Translations under genes and position numbers: made by a program
NCBI GenBank assembly: GCA_037178855.1
Contig: JASJZC010000002.1
Coordinates: forward strand, 4,092,001 to 4,156,000
Origin: Oscheius sp. JU75
Lineage: Eukaryota; Nematoda; Chromadorea; Rhabditida; Rhabditidae
Direction of reading: 5' to 3'
Length of the DNA stretch: 64,000 nt
The notes under the pieces: model-generated
The model's input: the letters and a program-made list of their open reading frames with translations, nothing else
What the model was told of the DNA's origin: nothing
Database searches by the model: none
Shown here: positions 1 to 11,299 of the stretch, piece by piece
Numbering within the stretch: position 1 is the stretch's first letter
How the letters are laid out: each line of letters opens with the position of its first letter

Positions 1-3000
1 TCAGCGAACTGGAGAAGATTCCTGTCTCGCAAAGACCAGCCTCCTTGTGGATCCCGTACCGTCTCTACGATCCGAATCTGTTCCGACACGAAGCTGTTGA
101 GAACATTAACAAAGTCCTCTTCACGGATCGATTCATACAACTGGCCATCTTGACTCTTGAAACCAAAAGAGGAGGACTGCCCATGTTGAGTGACAACACT
201 CTCCAGCTTATGGTCTACCTGATATCGATAGCTGCTCACGAGGGAGGAAATCGGGGTGAACCGGAGAGAGTGACCATCTACGCTAGATTCAATAAGGTAT
301 ACAAGGTGCAGCTCCTGGAGAAGAGGTTCGTATTTAAAAATGAAGTAAAACAAAAGGTTTCAGTTTCGAGACTTCTCTCCTACAGTCTGCCTATCGTCTC
401 TTCATGTCCCACGTGATCAAAAAGGGAAATATATTGGAAACTTTGGAGAAAATTCGGAGTGGAGCGTTCTATGAGGAGAGGATCGTGGGAAGCGAGGTCG
501 AGTATCTAGGCCGGTTCCTATCAATACTAGCCACATTGTAAGTTGGCGCAGTGTGCTAATCGACCGCGCTTTCGTCCAATAGACGCAGGTTCAATCCCCG
601 ACCGATTAGAGGGAAAAAAGGAAATGCCGATGAATCATTCATGCGTGTCAGCTGATGTTCCCTGATTAGAAGCCCCTCGAGGTTATTGCTGAGGCATTTT
701 TGGAGAAAGTTGAAAAAAAGAGAAAATGGTTTTCAGTGACGAGTCATGTAAATTCTTGGTCGAATGCGAAATCAGAGCCCAGAAGGAACTGAAGAAGGAG
801 GAAGAGAGTAAAGTTGACAAGGACATGGAGAAGAAGTTGGCTATGAAGAGAAAACGGGAAGCTATCATGGAAATGCAGAAAAGGAAGGGGGCAAAACTAA
901 TGGAGAAGCATCGAGAAAGTGAGGGACTGTCTCAAGCCGAGGTCAATGCCATGGACATTACCAATGTATCGAATTTTTTTGAACTGGAACAGAACCAATT
1001 CAGAGACAAATAGCCCAGTACGAGTGTCCGATTTGTGGAGACATCGACGTTCCTTCAACACTCCAGAATCCTCTCGGAATGATGGCCAACGTAATCTCCA
1101 ACAATATAGCCGACTTGAGAGTTGTGGAAGGATTCAAAGAACCCTCTTTGGTTGAGGCGATCGACGGACAAGTGACCTTCCCAATACAGAAGAGATTCTG
1201 GGATCATCTGCAGGAGAAGGATCTCGGAATGGTTGGTTTTGAAAAGAACTATCGAGATATGTTTGTAGCTCCAACTGGGTCTATATACCGACATCGTGCA
1301 GGGCCCTTCTCTCTCGACCGAGATCCAAACCTGTGGTCACACTGCTCATCTCGAATGCTTTAAACTCTACAAACAGTCTCAGGTACAGCCTTCTTTTATA
1401 AGTTTCAACAAAACTCTTCAGCTTGATCACCATACTGACAGAGCAGCCGCTCATGTTTCTTGTCCATTGTGTCGGACGCCAGTGGATTCTATCATCCCGA
1501 TGAGAATCGATGCCGACTTTGGAACATCAGACATCGGGCCTTTGGATTCCCAGAAGAGTTTCTCTGAGATCAAGAGGAGCATTTTGAGCTGGAAGAAACA
1601 CTACACGGACCAGATAGAAGAGAACAACTTTAACGACCATTATGGCCTCAAAATGGACAATTTATTGGATCGAATGAGCCCATCGAATCAGAATTTGAGG
1701 TCAAAATACGACAGTCAAACCAACTTGTTAGCACTGATCCGTTCCAATTTGGAGAGAAACATCATCTACAGACAAACGAACATACCTGAGAGACGGAAAA
1801 ATGGTTGGACTTTGCCTATTGGTTAGTTCTTTTCGTGGTCGACTTCAAAATTCTGTTTCCAGTTCAAATAATACCTGCTGCCGTCTTCCGCACCACTACA
1901 AGAAACGAAGATCTGTGTTTGGGAGCTCTTCGAGACCTATTCGTGCCAGAGATGGTACAGGTTACGGTAACGTTCCTTTGAATACTAATCATGCTCTTCC
2001 TTTAGCGTTCCATCTCCGAATCATCTCTTCCCGTGGCCGAGTCCTCAGCGCAATACTTTGATATGGACGAGGCCCTGATGATTCTGAAGGCTGGACCGGC
2101 CAGAATTGCCGAAATCGCTCGGCAGGCAGACGGAAAATACTCGGCTTTCGTCAAGAAAACCGGCGCTCCGATGCCACAGAACCAAAAAGTAGAAACTTTG
2201 TTGACGAGTCGATCCGATGTCCCTCTCCTTGTATTCGACTTTCGTCTTCTTTTCGTTCGTATCGCCTGCTATGTCGTGGACAATGAACGACTCTCGAATC
2301 ACGACAAATTAGGTAGTACTCCATGCTTTTTTCTTTTAAGAAGTGTTATTTCAGCTCTTCTTCAGTCTCTAGCAAAAAGAATCGTTCGAGCTTTTGGCAT
2401 CAGAACAGCTGTAGTACTTCTTCATCGAATCACACCGCAGCTGAGCCAAGATATCATACAGGACGAGTTCAACCAACTGGATGACCATGTAAGAAATCTT
2501 CCCAATACAAAAACCGAGAGTTCAGGACCCTGTCTGGTTCTTGAAGCACGTCTCTGAATGGTACAGAGACTCTCCTCACATGTGGAAGGCCGTCCAAAGT
2601 ACTCTTAGCAGTGACGAGTTCTCGGTGAGCTATAGGTTAGGCAGAGTCATTTCCTGATTAGATAAACGAGCCTTGTGAAGTCATCTCTCAATTGAAAAAG
2701 AGTCTTGAAGCATTGAATGAGTACTGTACCGAGTTCATTTACTCGACGGGTCTTGTCTCAAAGCACAGTGATGTCTCTTCGGCTCTCAAAGGTGTGAAAA
2801 TAAGTTCTGAACAATCTTTTCATCATTTAGATTTCACCGACTTCCAGCCCATGGTTAAGCACTGGATAAGATTCTTCTCCATGGCCTTGAACACGTCCAG
2901 AGGTTCCAACGAGAATGTGAGTTCTACCCGTATGTAATTTATTTTGCGGAGTACTAAAAGACATTTACAATTACGAAAGATTCTGCGAACTATTGGCTTC

Positions 3001-6000
3001 TTTACACGATCCGACGAAAAGTAGACAGATCAAGGCCAGTATGAGTACGCAGACGAAGATCTTAACAATTAGAAGTTAGAAAACGAAGTTAGAGAGTTTT
3101 AAAGGGACATTTGAAGTTGATCTCACAAGAAAGATCGCATTGCGCTGATTCCGAATATATATAGAAGTATGGGTCGGAAAGTTAGCGGGCACAGATTGGT
3201 GGCACCGAAATGCCGAAAAATCGAGAATTTTGAGATTACGCTAGTCGCATAGACTTGAATAACGTTATTAATAGTATAGTATAATATATGGGTCAGAAAT
3301 GCGTTGTGTTTGAGCAATGACCCAAACAATCGGCACATTCCTTAAGGAAATCGAGTAATTAAGATTCTTTGAAGCCGAGACTTGTCATTGTAACTCTGAC
3401 AAGCACCTTGTCTCAAAGATTCGCCTTGTTGCAAAAGCAATTGCTTCGATAAGTTTTGGCATGCTGAGAAATTTAGTTGGAAATCAAGAGTACTGGCAGC
3501 ATGTTGCTCCTTGTCGCTCTATCGAATCCTGACAGACTCAAATTTAGGCGCAAGAACAAACTGCATAAGCGATTTTCCCTGCTGTTCGGTTACGCATTAG
3601 TTCTGTATCGAGGTAATAACCTCTTGCCACAGAACTACTCACAGACTGAATTTCGACTTGTCACCCGAAAATTTTGACTGTTTTGACAACCGCTTGTCAA
3701 AACAGTCAAAATTGAAGCAAACTTGTGACATGTCAAGGATAACGAGCTTTGAGTTACAGTAGAAATTGACTTCGGATGTCCTTTATGCTTCCTTGAACTA
3801 ACCAAATAGGCTGTGACGGCCGCAAACGCCGTGTAGTACAGTCCACTATCACAATAGTGCTCCTCAAAGAGTTGGTCTCGGAAATGAACGTAGAATCTGG
3901 AGCCGTAGACCCATACACACCCTGTGACTTGTTTTTTTACAAGCATTCAAATAGACCAAACCCAAAATGAGCCAGATGAGGTTGATGAAGAGGAAAAGTA
4001 GCTCAAAGGCGGTAATACAGAGAGAGGTCGAGAGTCTTTTCTTCTTGTCCGAACGACGCTGTCTTCTGGGCGTAGGGTCAGGAATGTGTCTGACCATTCG
4101 AATACTGGCCGAAATAATGAAGAGTACTCCGGAGAGCATCAACCAGATCGGAATCAAGGGCTGGACGGGACAGAAGGGAATGTTCAGGGCTCCTGAAAGT
4201 TTTGTCAGAACTTTTCAAAGTTGAACTTGCCCACTAGGGTTAGAGCAAAAGCTACGATGCACATGACCGCCAGAGCTCCAATAGTAAATCCTAAAAATTT
4301 GACTCTTTCACATCTTTCTCTTTCCTACCATATGGGATTTTCTCGTTCAAGTACTCGCTGAAGTTCTTGGCAAACTCGACGGTATCATCACTCATCGAGT
4401 AGACCTCTTGCAGGTCATATTTTCGTCTCGTGTCCGTCGTATCAGCTGAAATTGATTTCAAATGCATGTGCAACGAACAAATATTTGCCTATTTGGTGTT
4501 ATCGCAACCGCCGAGTGCTAGTTTGGCGCATTATAGTTTGCTCCTTGTTGAGGAAAAAAACGAACCGTTAGAGACTGTCGGCTGGTAAGGATGCTGCTCG
4601 AACGAGAAACTCATTGGTCTTTTGGGTTCCATCGTGTAATTGTTCTCTGCTCTCGGAACTGCAGCATAGCCTGGCGCCCCCATGATCGGAGTATTCTGCT
4701 GTACTGGAGTATAGATGATTGGTGGCTGACTACTGGATCTTTGGTGAGAGTGGGGCAGTCTATAAGTTTCATTAGGATAGCTTAGGTAAGATAAACCTAG
4801 TGGGAGTTAGAGCCCGTGGCTCGTCGTCGAGCTGCATAGTACCAAAGGCACCCATTCTTTCGGAAGTTAGCGAGGTGTGCGAAGAGTTTTGGTTCTGAAC
4901 TGGTGATAGACTTGAGGAAATGTTCAGCTATTATATCAAATTTTTCAGTAGCAAGTGACTAAAGCGGAGGGAAAGAAACAATGATGGGACACCCACACTA
5001 GTTGGCTATCTGTTTACGCGACGAGTAGAAACTATCGATAAGAAAACTGTTTCACTAGAAGAAGATGAGGAAAAGTCATCAATCGGTCATAAAGCCTATG
5101 GAGGAGCATCGATTTTCTCTTGCTATGCGACAGAGAAGAGGACCTCAAGGCCGAAATTTTACTATTGTGTGCTTTTGCCGCCGCGAAGGGAGGATGTGTC
5201 GAAATGACGGACGCATGACTTTGCAGGCAATAGATAGAATCGTGGGAATGGCAAAGAGAAGAAGACTGTTTTCCTCTCCAAATGTGAGGGTCATGCTCCC
5301 TTTTGTTTACCTTCGGACTGATTCCGGCCGGGAAAAGTGTGTAGCTGTCGCGTGAGGCCGGTCTCTTCATCTCGCTCTCGTTAGACTAGTCTGAATCAAT
5401 TGGAATTGGTGGAGACAGGAAGGAAGCAATGAAGCTTTATCTATCGACTTTGAATGGAACGACTGTTTGATCAAAAGGACACAGACTTAGAGAGACCATT
5501 GTCTACTGTTTGTCGAGGTGAAAGGTTCCCCGGCTGGCGGTTAGAAATCGGACAAAGCTTTTCGATTGACTATAAAGCAAAAGGTTATTCTCCGATATTA
5601 GTTTTAGCCTTGCGAGAGAGGTCAACTACCGTAGGCTTGGTCAGATGGGGTAAAGGTCTGGTTTGGACACCTGTGAAACCTGACCACTCCTAACCATTAC
5701 CCCTTGAATAGCGGTCAAATGTGTGCTCTCGGTGCCTGTTGACCAACGGCACCATGATCAGGAAAAGCGTGGGTCGGGGACAGATTAGGGTACTGACGTG
5801 TTCCACTTGTGAGTTATGGTATTTGTGTAAAGAGTCGTCTACCTCGCTCTAGGTTTGCGAGGTGACTGTACTTCCATTCGAGAGGCGAACAAGGTTTCGC
5901 ATACTTTGTCAGGTGGCAGGTGGAAATGATTTCAGGAAACATGACCCGGCTGAGTCAATACTGTGTGAGACAGCGCGAGAACGTTTAGGCACCCGAGTAG

Positions 6001-6772
6001 ATCAATTCTACTGGGAGAGAGCGAGAAAAGACATCAGTTCTATGGAAAAATGACGAAAGCAATGAGTCAGAAACAATTATTTGCCATCGGGGTTAGTCAC
6101 ACAAAAGATATAGGAAAAGGGGTAGAGACTCATGGCCATCTTCTTTCCAGATCCTGCATAGAGTTCCACTGAACTGGAGGTCAGTGAATCTCCTTACCCC
6201 GCCCAAATTCTACGATGAACTCTTCTCGAAACTGTTCAAGAAGAAATGTCCCACTTGTGACAGGGTTTGTTTCCAATTTTGTACTGTTACAAAAAGATTC
6301 AGGTTCCGACCAACCCGTTCATCTGCATGCACTGTGGACTGCAGGTCTGCTTCGATGACTGCTGCAAGATAATGGATCCCAATGACAGAACCTTCAGTCT
6401 GGAAGTCAACAGGGTTCGTGTTTTTTTTTCTCGTTTCTATGCCTCTCTTTCAGCACGCAGAAAGTTGTACCGGAGGCACTGCAGTCTATCTCGCCCTGAA
6501 CAGTGCAGTGATCGTAATCATCAAGGCAAAAACTGGTGCGGTCTGGGGCTCGATCTACCTTGATGCTCACGGAGAAGAGGATCGAAACCTTCGACGAGGT
6601 ACCGTTCCTGATCAATCCTTTTTGAAACAAAAGTTTAGGAAAGCAAATGTTCTTGTCAGAATCACGATTCCGTATCCTTCAGAGCGACTTCATCGCTCAC
6701 AGTTTCGACCGAGTCAACTCGTGGTACTACACGAATATGTTAGCAAATGCGGTTCGTAATTGGTATCCATAA
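1..6772 (+). CDS. UBR3: UBR3-like N-recognin E3 ubiquitin ligase, 5' partial
   Basis: This is the C-terminal part of a UBR-family RING ubiquitin ligase, which attaches ubiquitin to N-degron and related substrates. The frame is open from base 3, so the start lies outside the window. Visible parts in order: a helical stretch from base 3; a charged coiled coil at 730-950; a RING-type domain with CPIC at about 1023-1045, CGHTAHLECF at 1331-1363 and CPLC at 1458-1470; a long helical region to 3038; and the C-terminal cysteine/UBR cap at 6165-6772 with KKCPTC, ICMHCG and the diagnostic LDAHGEEDRNLRRG. That last motif favours UBR3 over UBR1/2 as I know the families. Introns are 31-60 bp (for example 326-363 and 2930-2960), except one of about 3.1 kb (3039 to about 6160) holding an antisense gene. 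The exact acceptor of the long intron is uncertain. Confidence 0.85.
543..612 (+). other. tRNA-like A-box/B-box sequence inside a UBR3 intron
   Basis: Between two UBR3 exons lies TGGCGCAGTGTG, a near-consensus internal A box of a tRNA promoter. About 40 bp further on is GGTTCAATCCC, which fits the B-box consensus GGTTCRANYCC. I cannot fold a proper cloverleaf: the D-arm loop would be too long and the T stem has mismatches. It may be a decayed tRNA, the head of a tRNA-derived SINE, or chance. Confidence 0.35.
3243..3279 (+). repeat. Dispersed repeat family 3, copy 1
   Basis: A stretch of about 37 bp beginning AGTCGCATAGACTTGAATAA recurs with a few differences at 33771-33807. It lies in the long UBR3 intron, outside the nested gene, in AT-rich sequence with no coding potential. 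Confidence 0.55.
3635..5370 (-). CDS. TMEM272-like four-helix membrane protein nested in the UBR3 intron
   Basis: Exons on the minus strand join in frame. A start exon at 5370-5311 ends at a GTAAAC donor. A proline/serine-rich N-terminal region follows (about 4933-4560, with PPIIYTPVQQNTPIMGAPGY). Then come a linker exon (4450-4330), a hydrophobic helix (FTIGALAVMCIVAFALTLVG), and the exon 4190-3985 with two more helices flanking a basic loop (TPRRQRRSDKKKRLS). The last exon holds WVYG and EEHYCDSGLYY. The helix pattern and the WVYG...YC motif resemble the small TMEM272-like family; its role is unknown to me. The reading frame runs on into dispersed repeat family 1, so the true C-terminus is unclear and the lower coordinate is the first stop codon. 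The whole gene lies antisense within one UBR3 intron. Confidence 0.65.
3670..3713. repeat. Perfect 20-bp inverted repeat with 4-base loop
   Basis: The arm at 3670-3689 (AATTTTGACTGTTTTGACAA) is matched base for base by its reverse complement at 3694-3713, around the loop CCGC. It sits at one edge of dispersed repeat family 1, copy A. Confidence 0.9.
3694..3800 (-). repeat. Dispersed repeat family 1, copy A
   Basis: Read on the minus strand, this segment (core CTCGTTATCCTTGACATG) aligns over roughly 85-100 bp with 50186-50283, with scattered mismatches and one small gap. Both copies end in the TTTTGACTGTTTTGACA-like segment; only copy A completes it into a perfect hairpin. Confidence 0.7.
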
Positions 6773-7086
6773 CCACGAAGACCGTTTACAGGCACTCCGC
6801 TAGAATGTATACAAATCAACTCTAGTCTCTTCTGTCTAGTACCGGTAGAACCTCCGTTAGTGACCCATAACCTGCTCAGCAGCATTTGTACACAGTCTCA
6901 TTGCCAGTCATATTATGCGTGTCTGTCGTCATGTCAAAACACAATATTCAAAGGTTTAGTTTGTACAAATTAAAGCCATTTTTATGTTTTCATCGTTATC
7001 AGTTTGGGCTCACTACAGTTCATTCCACACCCAGAGTGGGCTTGTAATTCGAAACTACCATTATCACTCAAATTGAAGCAAAAACA

Positions 7087-7350
7087 TTACTCACTGCCTT
7101 TATTCTCGTAGCTTCGTCTACTTCGACCACGTGTCCATCCTTGAAGACGACCTTTCCTTCGATCGCCTTGCTGTACTGGTTGATGAAGTCCTATCCGAGA
7201 CCGACATGTGACATCTTGTCTCCTATCAAGACTTGGAGATTGACAGGCGTCTGGGCTACATCGACGGTCAGCGGGCAGTGGAAGACCGTTCCCTTCCTGC
7301 GCATTTCGACTCCATTCATGACGTGAAAATGAAACTTTATTCGTAAAGTA
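7087..7350 (-). pseudogene. Possible retropepsin-like fragment with an in-frame stop
   Basis: One minus-strand frame reads as ordinary protein for about 75 codons. It includes VFHCPLTVDVAQTPVNLQV, then LIGDKMSHVGLG, a TAG stop, and DFINQYSKAIEGKVVF. The layout loosely resembles the second half of retrovirus-like or DDI1-like aspartyl proteases, where a hydrophobic strand precedes LG-x-DF(I/L). The catalytic DTG half is not visible, so the family call is tentative. The stop suggests a decayed mobile-element remnant. Confidence 0.25.
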
Positions 7351-7761
7351 GAAGTTTCGATTTAGGCTCTTATTCTCAACATTCGATTGATCGCAGAATC
7401 CCCATTCACCAAATTCCAATAACGTTCCGAAATGAACTGCTATGAACAGCCTCGAGCCCATTATACATCTCAGAATATGTCCACCAAGATTTAAGCCAGA
7501 CTATATAGACCCTCAATTGCTAGTGCTGCTGAGTGCATCAAAAAAACAAGTTGCTGATAAAATCGATCTGGAGAAGTAGGAGGCATGTTGACGGAATAAC
7601 AACAACCTTTTCAGAGTGAAAAAGTGTGGAGCCCGTCTCGAAGACCGTAAGATCTTGCAGGCAGAAGGTGACGCATTCAGTAGTAGACTCGTCTATATGG
7701 ATAATTGGAGCCCAACTATATCTTTGAACGGGGAGCATAATAAGGCTGCTGAGAGAGATCC

Positions 7762-7793
7762 GCTTGGGTGAAGTTTGCAAGCTTCACCCAAGC
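7762..7793. repeat. 32-bp near-perfect palindrome
   Basis: GCTTGGGTGAAG is followed by eight bases and then CTTCACCCAAGC. Including the centre (TTTGCAAG), only one base pair of the 32-bp symmetry fails. It lies about 125 bp upstream of the next gene's start codon. Confidence 0.8.
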
Positions 7794-7918
7794 TAAAGGA
7801 GGGTCCCTGAATGTTTTCCTATGAAACAATAAAACTGTTGCTTACTATTTCTATTTGTAAAGAACAAAACTTGCAACTCTTGGCAATTAGAATAGTTGTT
7901 TTTAAAGTTCACTTCACC

Positions 7919-8756
7919 ATGATCAAGATTCACCTGCGTAAGATCTGTGCCAGCCTGAAGAAGTGCTGCTACCACCTTCTCTCGCTCTTCTCCAAAGGTA
8001 GAAAATTCTTTTTTCTTTTCCCACAAAGTCTTCAGGAAACTCGTTCGAGTCCCTGACCCGTCACTACTTGGAGCGACTCTCGTCTCGTCTTCCTCCTCGA
8101 CTACAGTATCCAGCCCAGCTACTCCTCGTCTACGTCTTCATCCATCTTTATCTTCTCTACGTCCTGTGTGCCTGCTTGGCTTCCATCTTCTACAATGAGA
8201 CGAAAATACGCGGAACGAAGCTCTTCCCTGCTCTTCCTGGAGTGAAGGACAAATTGACTATCTGGGTCACATCTCTGTTCGTCTTCCACTGGCTCACGGG
8301 AGCTCTTTTCGGTCCGGGCTGGAGCTTCCTCACCGACTGGATGTTCGCCATTCGGCCACAGATCAGCATCAAGCCGCAACTCGTGTGTTTCTTTCTCTTT
8401 TATCTAGGAAAGCTACCAGTTGTTCTGTCTGTCACACTTAGAGTAGCCTACTACTATTTTGAATCTTCCAAATGTTCTGCGACCCTTCTACTGTAGTATT
8501 CAAGGATTCGTTTCAGAAAGTGCTGCAACAGACATCATCGAGTGCTTCGATGAGTTCGACGGTCTCCTTCTCGATGGAGGAACCTTCTGCTGGCCTGGAC
8601 GTCGGAATGGAGCCAGACGAGCCCAGCACTCAGCAACTGCTCCGTTCCGTGGCTGCCACTCGTCGTACCATCGGCACCGCCAGCGACCTTTACCACTCGA
8701 TGACCAGCGATGCCAGCAGCAACGAATCCATAGTCTCGTCATCGGACGAAGACTAG
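7919..8756 (+). CDS. Unrecognised membrane protein with acidic serine-rich tail
   Basis: The start ATG at 7919 opens MIKIHLRKICASLKKCCYHL. The first exon ends at 7997 (GTAGAA donor) and the second begins at 8036. It contains two clear hydrophobic stretches: LLLVYVFIHLYLLYVLCACL, and a region around WVTSLFVFHWLTGALFGPGW. One or two further short introns (from 8383) lead to a soluble tail rich in serine and acidic residues (SFSMEEPSAGLDVGMEPDEP) that ends SSSDED at 8756. I do not recognise the family. The precise joins between 8383 and 8510 are uncertain because several donors fit. AATAAA lies about 20 bp beyond the stop. Confidence 0.5.
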
Positions 8757-8923
8757 AGAGATATTCGGAACGTCGATGAAATAAATATCCAGATTGTCTT
8801 GTCCATACCACTTGTACCATTTCATCGACAAGTTCTTGTTTTTGTTCTTCCCTACCTAACTGAGCTAACATGCGATAAGAATTGGGTATAAGAGGAGCTG
8901 TAGAGTGAGAAAAGTGTCCAACC

Positions 8924-9047
8924 ATGCTCTTCATTCGCAAGCTCCGTCATCACCACATGCACAAGTGCAACAGCTGCCAAATGGTATCGCCTTCTTGGAA
9001 AAAGTTCAATAGATTTTCAGAGAAACCGCAACATGTGGAAGTGGTAA
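8924..9047 (+). CDS. Candidate 28-codon spliced small ORF
   Basis: ATG at 8924 opens 20 codons (MLFIRKLRHHHMHKCNSCQM). They are followed by GTATCG..TTTTCAG (37 bp, 8984-9020, phase 0) and an eight-codon exon ending in TAA at 9047. The product is basic, with His, Cys and Trp. A TATAAGAGG box lies about 40 bp upstream. The intron has the size and borders of the window's real introns, but an ORF this short could be chance. Confidence 0.3.
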
Positions 9048-11299
9048 ACCATCGGCCATTCCTGTAGAAGACGGCTCACGAATAGAACCAATTTTGTGAT
9101 CGTCCCAATAAAGTTTCAAAGCCAAACTATTTTTTAAAGTTGAACGGTCCTATCTACTGCATCTGTGACCTTGTATTCCTTCCAAAACTGATCTCTCTGT
9201 TCTCGCAACAATGGCAATTCACAGATTTAGACCAAAACGTTTCTCTTGGTCAGAAGACTTTCAAAAGTTCGGTTTGGATAGAATCGGTTTAATTGGTCAG
9301 ATAGCGAGGCAGATAGGCTTTTTCCAGGGACGGACGGAACTTCGCCTGTCAGCCTATTCGTGGTTAGAAGTGGAGAAGAGTAGGAAAGGCAGGTTCTCGA
9401 CATGAGACCTTGTTGAATACATAAAGAAGCAATTCAGGCTCAGTCTTAATACAGAAGTTAACAACGGTCATACTTTTATTTCAAGTTTGAGCACAGTGTT
9501 GCAAATTACAGTTTTGAGAATAGGGGCTCGTCTCTTCAGCTCTGGTCGTTGTCACCTCAGTCAAAAAAATAAAAGCCTATTTTTGGGATTTTGTAAAAAA
9601 AAAAAAAAAAAAAAAAAGTTTTAACTCTGATGATTTTCGTATGTACATGAAAGACATAAAGAGGACGTCAGGATGACTAGTTCCTTTCGGTCCGGAAAAT
9701 TGGCAGTGATGACGGTATGAGACAAAATGACACGGGGATAAAAGGGGGGTCAGGGGTCATTGCGAAAGTTGGATGCTTACTTTTAAAGTTAAAAAAGACC
9801 AATTTCAGAGGGGAGAAGGGCAAATCCCAAGGGAGAAGTCCAACGGGGCGATTCTTCGGGGGCCTGTACACTTCACCGGGGGACTGGCAGCAGCCGACCG
9901 GCTTGGCCGAGACGACGGTGAAACTGAAATTATTTTTAATATAAACTCTTTCGAATCATGTCAAAAGTAAAACGAAGCATAAACTAACCATGAGGTATAC
10001 ACACAGCGTTACGCTTTTGATGACGCTGAACAGAAATGACGAGAGCGAGAAGGTGTGCAAAAAGATAGAGAGCCGATATTGTGTAGTGGTTGTTGAGAAA
10101 AAGTCGGTTTTCGGAAGAAGCAGGAAAAAGTCTTGATTTGTCTTTACATTTCCAGTTTTGTTGGGTGCTAAAGTTTCGACTGTGAACGTTGAAGAAAGGT
10201 AGCAAGAGAGAGGGAGATACGGGCGCGGATCGCGGGAAAGAGATGAAGAAAGTGAGAACAAAGAGGCCGGTTTTGCAAATCTCCTCGGCATCTTCGCTCT
10301 CTCGGAGGAGTAGAAGGAAGAACTATACAGCATGCCGTGTGAGGGCAGAGAATGGCACTGGTAAACAAGCCTTGAGAGGGGGAAAACAACTGTATACTGG
10401 TCCTGATTCGTAAACAAACAGCCAAAAATAGACTTGATCGGAAGAGAAGAGGAAGCCTGACAAAGATTTGTAGTAGTGGGCGGAGAAAGAATATAGCAGG
10501 CAGCGCAAAAACTCCTCCCATTTCTCCAGAGGGCGATCGAAAACTGCCTCTCTCAGGACAAGGACCCAAAGAAAGGAGTTTGTCAATCGGATTAGTCTGG
10601 ATGCTTTCGACGGGCAGGCATCATTGCCGCGGGCGGCGGCGACGTAGAAAAAGCCCCGATTCGTACAAGCTGCAATATGCCGGCCCCGCCAACACACAAA
10701 GCGGCTGGGCAGAGAAAGAGTGTGCGATAAGACTAGTGCGGCAGACATTGGTCAGCGATTGCGCAACGGGCTGAACTGCCTCCGGACACACGAGAGATAG
10801 AGGGTGTGTGTGTTGCGCCAGCTGTAATCGCTCTCTCGGCCAGACGCTCTGTCTGGAACTCTCACCGGTGGGAGCATCTCTATACTAGCGTGGTCACTAC
10901 GTCTGGACGGAATGGTGATTAAAATACATCCGACCGAGCCATCAGGCTAATAGACTACGAAATGGAATCGAAAGGGACGAGAACTGGACGCCTTGTCACA
11001 TGAGACAGACAGCAGACCGGCTCCGCTGTCCACACACTTTGCATAATCTCGGAAGAGTGACCGGTTGTTGTGTCGCAAAGAGGAGAAATAGAAAGGAGTG
11101 GTAACTGTCGACAACTGGTCGTAAATGACGAGGCTCGCATGTGGAACTGGCGCGGCCAGTTTATAACCAGACGACGAAGTGTCCAATTTAACGGCTATCC
11201 ATTATGCGTAGGGAGTCGTAAAGCCGGGTCCAGACACATGCCTCCAATCGTACAAAAAGTCTAGAACTCGAATTCTTTATTCTCACTTTATGATCAGAT
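9048..11299. other. Gene-poor interval with A-tract
   Basis: I see no convincing coding region over about 2.2 kb. Overlapping open frames at 9956-10748 on the minus strand have biased composition and no recognisable domain. Notable points: A23 at 9595-9617 preceded by AATAAA at 9567, and a C/T- and G/A-rich tract from 9950 to 10900. The interval could hold promoters for flanking genes. Confidence 0.4.
9567..9617 (+). other. AATAAA followed by a 23-base A run
   Basis: A polyadenylation-signal hexamer lies about 25 bases before an uninterrupted run of 23 adenines. This is the arrangement expected at the 3' end of a reverse-transcribed mRNA. No parent gene is recognisable upstream (9120-9565). 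Confidence 0.3.

Noticed and set aside
8500-8940. 146-codon minus-strand open frame
   Set aside because: It is the antisense shadow of the serine-rich tail of the gene at 7919-8756.
9956-10748. Cluster of overlapping open frames of 130-150 codons on the minus strand
   Set aside because: Three different frames are open over the same bases, as expected for a biased purine/pyrimidine tract, and none shows protein-like segments.
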